Shown: positions 1 to 5,933 of the stretch, one piece after another
How the letters are laid out: each line of letters begins with the position of its first letter
Position numbering within the stretch: the first letter of the stretch is position 1
Source of the DNA: Betaproteobacteria bacterium
GTDB lineage: Bacteria; Pseudomonadota; Gammaproteobacteria; Burkholderiales; Burkholderiaceae_C
Assembly (NCBI GenBank): GCA_009927195.1
Contig: RFNL01000206.1
Span: 1-8,370, forward strand
Direction: 5' to 3'
Length of the DNA: 8,370 nt
Position numbers and translations under genes: made by a program
The notes under the pieces: generated by a model
Told to the model about the DNA's origin: nothing
The model's database searches: none
Seen by the model: the letters and a program-made list of their open reading frames with translations, nothing else

Positions 1-190
1 GGGGCCTCGCTGCCCGCATCCAAGCTGGCCACCGACTGCATGCCGGTGCTGGTACAACCATGGCCATGTCGCCCAACGACGGGTTGGGCGAGACCACCGC
101 TTGCGACAAAGCCGGGGCGATGGCCGCAAACAGCAGCGCGGCACTGGCGATCCAGTTCCACAGCTTGAGACGTTGGACCCATGTGTTCAT
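1..190 (-). CDS. Partial DUF2946-like small secreted/membrane protein, apparently frameshifted
   Basis: The ATG at 190 opens a reading frame with a short N-terminus and a hydrophobic helix (about residues 13-31, WIASAALLFAAIAPALSQA) like a signal or anchor. It continues to MAMV at 61-56. Beyond this the open frame gives a sequence rich in Trp, Ala and Arg. The neighbouring frame, entered as if one T were missing near 56-57, reads CTSTGMQSVASLDAG up to the window edge. A Cys-Thr-x-x-Gly-Met-x-x-Val-Ala stretch after an N-terminal helix is what I expect of DUF2946 proteins, whose function is unsettled and which often carry conserved Cys or His. I therefore infer a one-base frameshift, either a real mutation or a homopolymer sequencing error. 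The gene lies 41 bp below the crotonase gene on the same strand, and a promoter-like pair sits just upstream. The C-terminus is outside the window. Confidence 0.5.
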   Translation of the reverse strand, partial: MNTWVQRLKLWNWIASAALLFAAIAPALSQAVVSPNPSLGDMAMVVPAPACSRWPAWMRAARP

Positions 191-200
191 CGTGGCCGGA

Positions 201-228
201 ATTCTAATCAAAAGACCGATGCAGCCAA
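201..228 (-). promoter_or_regulatory. Candidate sigma70-type promoter for the DUF2946-like gene
   Basis: On the minus strand, TTGGCT (228-223) is followed after 16 bp by TAGAAT (206-201), a five-of-six match to the -10 consensus. The predicted transcript start falls only a few bases before the ATG at 190, so the leader would be very short. It lies just beyond the crotonase stop codon and would let the small gene be expressed independently. Assigned by eye only. Confidence 0.35.
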
Positions 229-231
229 TCG

Positions 232-1041
232 TTACCCAAAATTGGGCGCGCGCCGCTGGCGCAATGAGGCCACGCCTTCGTGCACGTCGGGGCCCGCAAA
301 GCCCATGAACTCCAACGCCAGCGAGGTGTCAAAGGTGGGCCCGGCTTGGCGCAGCCAGTTGTTGAGGGCGTATTTGGTCCAGCGGATGGCGCTTTGGCTG
401 CCATTGGCCAATTTGTCGGCGACTTCATAGGCTTTGTCCAGCAGGTCTTTGTCTTCCACGCACAAAGACACCAGGCCAATGCGCTCGGCCTCTTCACCAT
501 TGAGGGGTTCGCACAGCATCAAGTGGTATTTGGATTTGGCCATCCCACACAGCAAGGGCCAAACAATGGCCGCGTGGTCGCCAGCAGCCACGCCCAAGCG
601 GGTGTGGCCGTCGACGATCTTGGCGCTTTTGGCCGCGATGGAGATATCGGCCAACAAGCCTGCGACCAAGCCCGCACCCACCGCCGGTCCATGCATGGCG
701 CTGACAATTGGTTTGTCACAATTGATGATGTTGTAGACCAGGTCGCGTGCTTCGCGCCATACGCGCGAGCGGACATCAAAGTTTTGCGCCATGTCTTGCA
801 CCAAGGCCAAGTCCCCGCCCCCGGAAAAGCCCATGCCTTCACCGCGCAGCACCACACAACGCACGCTGTCATCTTTGCCCACATCGCGCCAAATTTCGGA
901 TAACTCCTCATGCGCGGCATGACCTGCTGTGGGCAGCTTGCCGTTGGCCCCCGCCTTCATTTGAAGGTCCAAAACGCTGTTGGCAGGCCCTCGGCGGCTG
1001 ATGTGGAAGGTGGCATAGGCGCTGTAATCGGTGGGTTTCAT
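232..1041 (-). CDS. Enoyl-CoA hydratase/isomerase (crotonase) family protein with atypical active site
   Basis: This is a 269-residue crotonase-fold protein, the usual length for the family, expected to be a cytoplasmic hexamer or trimer acting on an acyl-CoA. The first oxyanion-hole segment is GMGFSGGGDL (69-78). The second is HGPAVGAGLVAGLLADI (117-133), followed by DGHTRLGVAAGD (144-155). By alignment from memory to rat mitochondrial enoyl-CoA hydratase, Glu144 corresponds to Val126 and Glu164 to His146, so both standard hydratase glutamates are absent. It may therefore be an isomerase, hydrolase or lyase rather than a hydratase. I chose the ATG at 1041, preceded by AGGG, because the family homology starts there; an upstream ATG at 1083 would add 14 unconvincing residues and run through a palindrome. 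It follows the FAH gene by 63 bp on the same strand. The fold is secure; the substrate is unknown. Confidence 0.85.
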   Translation of the reverse strand: MKPTDYSAYATFHISRRGPANSVLDLQMKAGANGKLPTAGHAAHEELSEIWRDVGKDDSVRCVVLRGEGMGFSGGGDLALVQDMAQNFDVRSRVWREARDLVYNIINCDKPIVSAMHGPAVGAGLVAGLLADISIAAKSAKIVDGHTRLGVAAGDHAAIVWPLLCGMAKSKYHLMLCEPLNGEEAERIGLVSLCVEDKDLLDKAYEVADKLANGSQSAIRWTKYALNNWLRQAGPTFDTSLALEFMGFAGPDVHEGVASLRQRRAPNFG

Positions 1042-1065
1042 GGGGCCCTGTGAATGGATTGAAGT

Positions 1066-1081
1066 GGTCTGTATACAGGCC
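1066..1081. promoter_or_regulatory. Palindrome with CTGTATACAG core, possible operator
   Basis: A perfect 10-bp palindrome CTGTATACAG (1069-1078) extends to a 16-bp element, GGTCTGTATACAGGCC, with one mismatched symmetric pair. It sits between the FAH stop and the crotonase ATG, about 25 bp before that start. GTATAC-centred palindromes are typical of GntR/FCD-family operators, which often control catabolic genes. No regulator gene is in the window, so this is an inference. Confidence 0.4.
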
Positions 1082-1104
1082 ATGGCGCAAGACCTTGGCC
1101 AGCT

Positions 1105-2118
1105 TTAAGCCGCGTTAAGCGGGGCGACCTTTTGGTCGATGGCACCAAAAACGCTTTGGCCGTCTTTGCCCTTCATTTCGATGCGCACGGTATCGCCAAA
1201 TTTCATGAAGTCGGTGTGGGGCTGGCCGTCCAAAATGGTTTCCATGGCGCGTTTTTCGGCAATGCAGCTAAAGCCTTTGGGCCAGTCTTTTTGGCCATCG
1301 CGCTCAACGGCTTTGTTGCTGACCGTGCCGCTGCCGACAATGCTGCCAGCGCGCACGTTGCGGGTTTTGCACATGTGGGCCATCAACTGGCCAAAGTGAA
1401 ACGTCATTTCTGGTCCGGCATCGCACCTGCCGACTTGGCGCCCATTCCAACTCACTAGCATGCTCAGGTGCACCCGACCACCCGACCAGGCATCGCCCAG
1501 CTCGTCCAAGGTCACCGCCACCGGGCTGAATGCGGTGGCGGGTTTGCTTTGGAAAAATCCAAAACCCTTGGCCAGTTCGTCGGCAACGAGATGACGCAAT
1601 GACACATCATTGACCAGCATCAGCAAGCGCACGCCCTCCAAGGCTTGTTCGGGTTTGGCTTGCATGGGCACGTCGCCGGTGATGACGGCCAGCTCGGCCT
1701 CAAAATCAATGCCATAGGCTTCGCTGGGACAAACAATATCGTCACAGGGACCCATGAAGTCGTCACTGCCGCCTTGGTACATCAAGGGCTCGGTGTAGTA
1801 GTTGTCGGGCACCTGGCTTTGCCGTGACGCACGCACCAGTTCCACATGATTCATATAGGCCGAACCGTCGGCCCATTGGTGGGCGCGCGGCAAAGGGGCC
1901 ATGCACATGCGGGGGTCAAACGCAAATGCATGGCGCGCTTTGCCATGGTGCAAGTCGTGCGAGAGGTCTTGCAATTGAGGCAGCATGAAATTCCAGTCGT
2001 CCAAGACTTGCTGCATACGGTCGGCAATGCCAGTTGCATAATGCGCCGTTGTCAAGTCGCGCGAAACCACCACCAGTTGTCCATCGCGCGATCCGTCTTT
2101 GTAGGTGGCCAGTTTCAT
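1105..2118 (-). CDS. Fumarylacetoacetate hydrolase (FAH) family protein
   Basis: This 337-residue protein of the FAH superfamily would be a metal-dependent cytoplasmic enzyme cleaving or decarboxylating a beta-diketo or related acid, typically late in aromatic catabolism. The FAH core spans about 85-330. It shows the metal-ligand segment YGIDFEAELAVITGD (135-149, with E140 and E142), the third acidic ligand in LVNDVSLR (D171), the FQSKPATAFSP segment (189-199) and GSGTVSNKAVE (262-272). Residues 1-80 match the extra N-terminal region seen in the ~330-residue bacterial subgroup. The ATG at 2118 gives the expected MKLATYKDG start; an upstream in-frame start at 2157 adds 13 unlikely residues. 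It is the first gene of a minus-strand pair with the crotonase gene and diverges from the DUF3108 gene. The family call is firm, but the substrate (fumarylacetoacetate, fumarylpyruvate or other) cannot be told from sequence. Confidence 0.9.
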   Translation of the reverse strand: MKLATYKDGSRDGQLVVVSRDLTTAHYATGIADRMQQVLDDWNFMLPQLQDLSHDLHHGKARHAFAFDPRMCMAPLPRAHQWADGSAYMNHVELVRASRQSQVPDNYYTEPLMYQGGSDDFMGPCDDIVCPSEAYGIDFEAELAVITGDVPMQAKPEQALEGVRLLMLVNDVSLRHLVADELAKGFGFFQSKPATAFSPVAVTLDELGDAWSGGRVHLSMLVSWNGRQVGRCDAGPEMTFHFGQLMAHMCKTRNVRAGSIVGSGTVSNKAVERDGQKDWPKGFSCIAEKRAMETILDGQPHTDFMKFGDTVRIEMKGKDGQSVFGAIDQKVAPLNAA

Positions 2119-2211
2119 GGTGCTTTTGTCTTGGGGAAGAGGTCTGATGCCAGGCACTGGGTGCCGGAGATGAAAGGTTTTAAAAAATTTTACAGGACGG
2201 GCATCGAAAGC
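2119..2211. promoter_or_regulatory. Divergent promoter region between FAH and DUF3108 genes
   Basis: This 93-bp gap separates two divergent genes. It contains an inverted repeat GGCAC-TGG-GTGCC (2153-2165) and an AT-rich block (2178-2192, TTTTAAAAAATTTTA) suited to promoter melting. No clear -35/-10 pair stands out on either strand. An in-frame ATG at 2170 lies inside it but is not preferred as a start. Confidence 0.35.
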
Positions 2212-3336
2212 ATGAGGTCAAGGTCCATCGCTGCTGCATTACACACCTTGAAGGGGCCCAGCTTTTGGGTGTGGTTGACCAGCGCGGGGCTGCACCTGCT
2301 CGTGCTGTTGCAGTGGCCCCACTGGCATGCCAGTGCCGCCGCCACACCGCAAATGGCCGTCCCTGTGGGCGCTGTCAATCTGTCTGTGCACACGCCCCAA
2401 TCCCCCAAAAGCATGGCGCCGCCGGTTTTACAAAACTCCACACACGGTTTGGGTGAGCGCTCTTTCACACAGGCGGACAACCTTGCCGCCCAGCCAAGCG
2501 CCTTGCCCAGCCCGCCAACCACCGAGACCAGTCAGCCCGCCAAGGCCAAGTTGGATCCGTCAGAAGCTTTACCGCAACCCATCGCGGCCACACACGACGC
2601 CTCTGATGTGTTGCTGGCCCAGTCACCCCAAGCATTTGGTGGTGGGTCTGCCACGGCCACATCAGCAGCCAACACCCTGGGCAGCTACCGTGCGCCCTCT
2701 GGCGCGCGATTGCGCTACGACCTTCAAGGAATTGCCAAAGGTTTTGGCTACTCGGCCAAGGCGGAACTCTTGTGGCAACCGGATGCGGGCCAATACGATG
2801 CCCGGCTAGAGGTTTCACACTTTTTGCTCGGCTCCAGGGTGCAAACCAGCCAGGGCCAATTGACCGCCGAGGGGCTGTTGCCCAGGCGTTTTGGCGACAA
2901 AGTGCGCAGTGAACAAGCCGCACATTTTCAACGCGACAAAGGTTTGATCACTTACAGCGCCAACACACCCGATGCCGAGCTGTTGGCTGGCACACAAGAC
3001 CGCTTGAGTGTGTTCATCCAGATATCTGGCTTATTGGCCGCTGAACCACAACGCTGGGGCCCAGGCGCTGTGATGAGTTTCAACACCACCGGCACGCGTG
3101 ACACCGAGGTGTGGTCCTTTCAGCTGTCAGGTATTGAGCCACTGAAAATGCCTATTGGTAACTTGGATGCCATTCGGCTGGTGCGACAAGAACAAAAGCC
3201 ATACGACCAGCGGGTGGAGTTGTGGATGGCCCCCAGCATGGATCATCTGCCAGTGCGCATTCGCATCACACAAACCAGCGGTGACCAGGTCGACCTGTTG
3301 CTGCGCAGCAAAGAGTTGCCCAACGCCAAGCCTTGA
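2212..3336 (+). CDS. DUF3108 domain protein with TonB-like N-terminal anchor
   Basis: This 374-residue envelope protein has a short cytoplasmic N-terminus and one membrane helix (about 17-34, FWVWLTSAGLHLLVLLQW). A long low-complexity Pro/Ala/Ser/Gln linker follows (about 40-158), then a C-terminal DUF3108 domain (about 160-370). Visible DUF3108 traits are the RLRYDLQGIAKGFGYSAKAE opening strands, the DAELLAGTQDRLSVFIQ segment and the terminal LPVRIRITQTSGDQVDLLL strands. This layout resembles TonB or a periplasmic beta-strand protein tethered to the inner membrane; the family has no settled function. Start choice is uncertain. I take the ATG at 2212, just before the basic segment and helix. 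An ATG at 2170 is also in frame, and the frame stays open further back through the opposing FAH gene, which I consider accidental. It is divergent from the FAH gene and probably monocistronic. Confidence 0.75.
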   Translation: MRSRSIAAALHTLKGPSFWVWLTSAGLHLLVLLQWPHWHASAAATPQMAVPVGAVNLSVHTPQSPKSMAPPVLQNSTHGLGERSFTQADNLAAQPSALPSPPTTETSQPAKAKLDPSEALPQPIAATHDASDVLLAQSPQAFGGGSATATSAANTLGSYRAPSGARLRYDLQGIAKGFGYSAKAELLWQPDAGQYDARLEVSHFLLGSRVQTSQGQLTAEGLLPRRFGDKVRSEQAAHFQRDKGLITYSANTPDAELLAGTQDRLSVFIQISGLLAAEPQRWGPGAVMSFNTTGTRDTEVWSFQLSGIEPLKMPIGNLDAIRLVRQEQKPYDQRVELWMAPSMDHLPVRIRITQTSGDQVDLLLRSKELPNAKP

Positions 3337-3361
3337 GCGATCCAATTCAGGGCTCAAGTTT
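3332..3361 (+). terminator. Possible weak terminator overlapping the DUF3108 stop codon
   Basis: A perfect 7-bp inverted repeat CTTGAGC (3332-3338) / GCTCAAG (3352-3358) encloses a 13-base loop and is followed by TTT. It includes the TGA stop. The stem is AU-rich and the T run short, so intrinsic termination would be weak. Confidence 0.35.
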
Positions 3362-3410
3362 GACCCACTGCGGTCGATCACTGTCTTGTCCACTTGTGGG
3401 TGGCGTCGAG

Positions 3411-3452
3411 TCTCCCCCCTTCCAAGGAGGGGCGTTGCCGCTGCGAAAGCGG
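3411..3452. repeat. Hairpin-rich intergenic element, repeat-like
   Basis: Two adjacent inverted repeats are visible. The first is CCCCCCTTCCAAGGAGGGG (3414-3432), a stem with one mismatch. The second is a perfect CCGCT-GCGAA-AGCGG hairpin (3438-3452). This composition resembles short dispersed intergenic repeats I associate with Burkholderiales genomes, but only one copy is in the window. It could also serve as a Rho-independent-like barrier below the DUF3108 gene, although no T run follows. Confidence 0.4.
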
Positions 3453-3475
3453 GGTTCTGAAGCAGGAATGAGGCC

Positions 3476-3598
3476 ATGGGTTACCTGATTTCTTTTGTAT
3501 TTGGTATTTTTGTTGCAACGGTGGGCCTGGGCGAACGGGCTCCGGTGTTGGACGCGCACTGGAATCCAAGCACCCAGTCTGCCCCTTCCCCACGCTGA
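3476..3598 (+). CDS. Small single-span membrane protein (40 residues), hypothetical
   Basis: A 41-codon frame opens at the ATG 3476 and closes with TGA at 3596-3598. An AGGA (3464-3467) precedes the start by 8 bases, a well-placed ribosome binding site. The product begins MGYLISFVFGIFVATVGLG, a compact hydrophobic helix of about 18 residues with Gly/Phe/Val packing, and then has a polar tail of about 20 residues containing ERAPVLDAHW. This is the look of a genuine small inner-membrane protein, and I recall similar short conserved Burkholderiales proteins, though I cannot name a family. It lies between the hairpin element and the DUF3567 gene in the same direction, 93 bp upstream of the latter. 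The case rests on SD spacing and the helix; the function is unknown. Confidence 0.55.
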   Translation: MGYLISFVFGIFVATVGLGERAPVLDAHWNPSTQSAPSPR

Positions 3599-3625
3599 TT
3601 TTTATTCTTCGTTGCCAGATCGGTC

Positions 3626-3655
3626 TTGAAATGGGCACAAGCGTGCCGATATCAG
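3626..3655 (+). promoter_or_regulatory. Candidate promoter for the DUF3567 gene with inverted repeat in the spacer
   Basis: TTGAAA (3626-3631) and TATCAG (3650-3655) form a -35/-10 pair with an 18-bp spacer. Transcription would start near 3662, giving about a 30-base leader to the ATG at 3692. The spacer contains GGCAC-AAGC-GTGCC (3634-3647), a possible operator sharing its arms with the repeat at 2153-2165. By-eye call. Confidence 0.3.
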
Positions 3656-3691
3656 GTTAATATGCCCTCCAACAACACCACTGGCAGCTCC

Positions 3692-3973
3692 ATGAACACG
3701 CTCTACGACTCTGAGTCTTTCGCCGTTGTGCACATGGCGGCTGATGTGCCTGCTGACGCAACCAGCCACGCCACACAACCCACACTCTCGCGCCAGGGTT
3801 TTGAAATAGTGGACAAACGCAACGGCAAAGAGGTTTACCTCGATGGCTATTGGGCCGAGCTTTTCCAACAGCACATCACCCAGTGGCAGATCAAAACCCC
3901 CACCCAGGACGAGGTGGAAGACACCTTGGCGCAATACGCCGAGTTGGCGCAAAACCCAGTGGTCATTCACTGA
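3692..3973 (+). CDS. DUF3567 family protein
   Basis: This small soluble protein of 93 residues fits the betaproteobacterial DUF3567 family. Visible family traits are the opening MNTLYDSESFAVVHM, the central RQGFEIVDKRNGKEVYLDG and the C-terminal DTLAQYAELAQNPVVIH. There is no signal peptide or membrane helix, and no biochemical role is established for the family. The start is ambiguous. The family-typical Met is at 3692, but it lacks a good SD. An ATG at 3662 is preceded by AGG at 5 bases and would add ten residues; if the promoter-like pair at 3626-3655 is real, transcription begins about there and favours 3692. The gene converges on the ClpP-like gene, with a 56-bp gap. Confidence 0.8.
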   Translation: MNTLYDSESFAVVHMAADVPADATSHATQPTLSRQGFEIVDKRNGKEVYLDGYWAELFQQHITQWQIKTPTQDEVEDTLAQYAELAQNPVVIH

Positions 3974-4029
3974 GAGGCGATTCAACGCTTTTGTCCGACC
4001 AGCGGCCCCCTTCAAGGGCTCGGGCCTGG

Positions 4030-4800
4030 TCATTCGATTTTGGGCTGCAATCCGCTGGGCAGTTCCAAAGGCACTGTGGCAATGGCCGTGACAACCCCCA
4101 AGGAAAAGGCATCTTTTTGTGCGAACTCTTCGCAATGCGAGCGCGGCGTGCGCGCCGTGGGGCAATGCAGGGTGATGCGGTCCTTTGGGCGATTGCGTTC
4201 GATCTCACGGATCAACACAAAACCTGTGGCATCTTGCATTTCGAACAAAGCCAGACGGATCAACTGGGGATCAAACTTATCACCCATGCGCACTTGGTAA
4301 AAATCCCACATCTCCATGGCGCGCTCTGGCAGCAACGCACCGGTGTAAGGCATGCTGGGGCCATGTATGCCCACCACCGTCAACTGCGGTGATTCGCCCG
4401 TGGCGTATTGGCGATTCTGACCCGCCATGAACAATAAAGAGCAGGCGGATAAACACTGGCCCACCACCAAGGTGGTCAAGGCCCGCCCCTGTATCCAGCG
4501 GGCCATGGCCATGCCTGTTGGCAAATCACCGCCCGGTGAGTTCACCAAGATCAAGCGTTTGACCTCTCCAAGGTCAAACGCTGCACGCAAAATACGATCA
4601 TCGTGTCGCTCAATCACACCCGTTACAAACACATCGCTGCCCACACGTTGCAACGTGATGGCTTGTGCCGATGAAAGACAAACCCACACCACCATCCCAT
4701 GAAAACATGCCTGCCAAAGACCTCTGAAAAACATGGCTGGCCATCGACACAACGTTGTGTCCGCAGCAGGTACTTTCCAAGCTTTTGAAAGCGGTTTCAC
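4030..4800 (-). CDS. Secreted ClpP-like (COG3904-type) periplasmic protein
   Basis: This 256-residue protein has an N-terminal signal sequence: a hydrophobic run FHGMVVWVCLSS and an AQA cleavage site after about residue 47, so the mature protein would be periplasmic. The mature part shows a ClpP/crotonase-fold core: LILVNSPGGDLPTG (83-96), the nucleophile-like CLSACSLLFMAG (116-127, S118) and GIHGP (144-148, H146). These match the order SPGG, CxSAC, GxH of COG3904-type predicted periplasmic proteins and recall the ClpP Ser-His pair. C213 and C223 near the C-terminus could form a disulfide. I chose the GTG at 4800 because GGAGG lies 5 bases before it; an ATG at 4734 would give 234 residues and a shorter signal region but has no SD. 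Peptidase activity is an inference from the fold; substrates are unknown. The gene converges with the DUF3567 gene and diverges from purU. Confidence 0.7.
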   Translation of the reverse strand: MKPLSKAWKVPAADTTLCRWPAMFFRGLWQACFHGMVVWVCLSSAQAITLQRVGSDVFVTGVIERHDDRILRAAFDLGEVKRLILVNSPGGDLPTGMAMARWIQGRALTTLVVGQCLSACSLLFMAGQNRQYATGESPQLTVVGIHGPSMPYTGALLPERAMEMWDFYQVRMGDKFDPQLIRLALFEMQDATGFVLIREIERNRPKDRITLHCPTARTPRSHCEEFAQKDAFSLGVVTAIATVPLELPSGLQPKIE

Positions 4801-4881
4801 ATCACCCTCCCCGTCATCGTTTTGGGTTGGAATGAGCAAAAAATATGCCCCTGTGAATGTTTTTACTTTTGGATTGCTGTT

Positions 4882-4894
4882 GGCGTTAAACGCC
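4882..4894. promoter_or_regulatory. Palindrome GGCGTTAAACGCC in the divergent intergenic region
   Basis: A perfect 13-bp inverted repeat (6-bp arms around a central A) lies between the ClpP-like gene and purU, about 55 bp upstream of the candidate purU promoter. There is no adjacent T run, so it is more operator-like than a terminator. No regulator is assigned. Confidence 0.3.
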
Positions 4895-4935
4895 CTAAAA
4901 AGTGGACCTTTGGGCTCATAGGTTTATGCGGTTTT

Positions 4936-4963
4936 TTGACACTTGAGCCCTGGGCATTTGAAT
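4936..4963 (+). promoter_or_regulatory. Candidate sigma70-type promoter for purU
   Basis: A consensus -35 TTGACA (4936-4941) is followed after 16 bp by TTGAAT (4958-4963), which matches the -10 consensus at four of six positions. The transcript would start near 4970, giving a leader of about 54 bases. A small inverted repeat CCAAG-GG-CTTGG (4990-5001) falls in that leader. The promoter supports the ATG at 5024 over the upstream in-frame ATG at 4943. Confidence 0.45.
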
Positions 4964-5023
4964 CAGCAAGGACAAAAGTGCTGCGGTTCCCAAGGGCTTG
5001 GTCAGTCCTGCGAAAATAAATGC

Positions 5024-5872
5024 ATGACTCCTTCTTACATCCTCACTTTGTCGTGTCCGGATCGCCCAGGCATCGTTCACGCTGTCTCTGGTTTTTTACT
5101 GGACCGTGGCGGCAACATTGAAGAGGCCGCGCAGTACAGCGATATGGCCACTGGTTTGTTTTTCATGCGGGTGCGCTTTGTTTGCACCCAAGCCAGCGAA
5201 GAAGTGCTGCAACATGACTTGACGCAATGGGCAACGGACTTTGGAATGCGCTGGGCTTTGCACCCCAACGGACAAGCCATGCCTTGTGTCATCATGGTGA
5301 GCAAAGAGGGCCACTGTCTCAACGATTTGCTGTTTCGATGCAAATGCGGTTTGCTCGATGTGGACGTGCGTGCCATCATCAGCAACCACCGCGATTTTTA
5401 CCAACTGGCGGCAAGTTACAACGTGCCGTTTCACCACATCGAGGTCAACCCCGCTAACAAAAGCCAAGCCGAGGCCCGACAACTGGAAATCATGGCGGCC
5501 GAAGGCGCGCAATTGGTGATCTTGGCCCGTTACATGCAAATCTTGTCAGACACCATGTGCGACCAACTGGCGGGCAAAGCCATCAATATCCACCACAGTT
5601 TTTTGCCCAGCTTCAAAGGCGCAAAACCCTACCACCAGGCACACCAGCGTGGGGTCAAGCTGATTGGGGCCACCGCCCACTATGTGACCGCAGATCTGGA
5701 CGAGGGTCCCATCATTGAACAAGATGTGGCCAGGGTGGATCACAGCAAAACCGTGGATGACCTCAGCGCCTTGGGGCGCGACACCGAAAGCCAGGTGCTG
5801 GCGCGTGCAGTGAAGTGGCACAGCGAACACCGGGTATTGATCGACGGACACAAAACCGTGATTTTCAAATGA
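5024..5872 (+). CDS. purU: Formyltetrahydrofolate deformylase
   Basis: PurU hydrolyses 10-formyl-tetrahydrofolate to formate and tetrahydrofolate in the cytoplasm, balancing one-carbon pools and supplying formate. The 282 residues match the family length. An N-terminal ACT domain (about 5-80) shows LSCPDRPGIVHAVSGFL and GGNIEEAAQYSD, and is expected to sense an amino acid such as glycine. The formyltransferase-fold domain (about 87-282) carries the catalytic triad in INIHHSFLPSFKGAKPY (N188, H190) and DLDEGPI (D226), in the standard N-x-H...D order. I took the ATG at 5024 because the ACT homology begins there and a promoter-like pair lies upstream; no strong SD is visible. A GlcD-like oxidase gene follows 66 bp downstream on the same strand. 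No key residue is missing and the gene looks intact. Confidence 0.95.
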   Translation: MTPSYILTLSCPDRPGIVHAVSGFLLDRGGNIEEAAQYSDMATGLFFMRVRFVCTQASEEVLQHDLTQWATDFGMRWALHPNGQAMPCVIMVSKEGHCLNDLLFRCKCGLLDVDVRAIISNHRDFYQLAASYNVPFHHIEVNPANKSQAEARQLEIMAAEGAQLVILARYMQILSDTMCDQLAGKAINIHHSFLPSFKGAKPYHQAHQRGVKLIGATAHYVTADLDEGPIIEQDVARVDHSKTVDDLSALGRDTESQVLARAVKWHSEHRVLIDGHKTVIFK

Positions 5873-5874
5873 GC

Positions 5875-5933
5875 CCAAGACCCCGGTCCTTGGCGCACTT
5901 CATTTTCGATATCCTCAACCGCTGATTTTTTTT
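5875..5933 (+). promoter_or_regulatory. Hairpin and U-tract leader between purU and the glcD-like gene
   Basis: Just after the purU stop, CCAAGACC (5875-5882) pairs with GGTCCTTGG (5885-5893), with one bulged base and a very tight loop. A TTTT follows at 5902-5905, and an eight-T tract (5926-5933) ends five bases before the next ATG. The T8 tract is too far from the stem for a classic terminator. The hairpin may attenuate readthrough or protect the purU 3' end. Confidence 0.3.

Noticed and set aside
280..903. Plus-strand open frame (207 codons) opposite the crotonase gene
   Set aside because: It lies antisense to a well-supported crotonase and shows no family features.
1846..2211. Upstream extension of the DUF3108 frame through the FAH gene
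   Set aside because: It overlaps the FAH coding region on the opposite strand; the extra residues show no domain and the membrane anchor begins only after 2212.
3974..4029. Inverted CCCCTTCAAGGG-like motif between the convergent DUF3567 and ClpP-like genes
   Set aside because: The stem is only four to five pairs with a tiny loop and no T run on either side, so I do not call a bidirectional terminator.
4943..5023. N-terminal extension of PurU from the ATG at 4943
   Set aside because: It would lie within the candidate promoter and adds 27 residues before the ACT domain, making the protein longer than its family.
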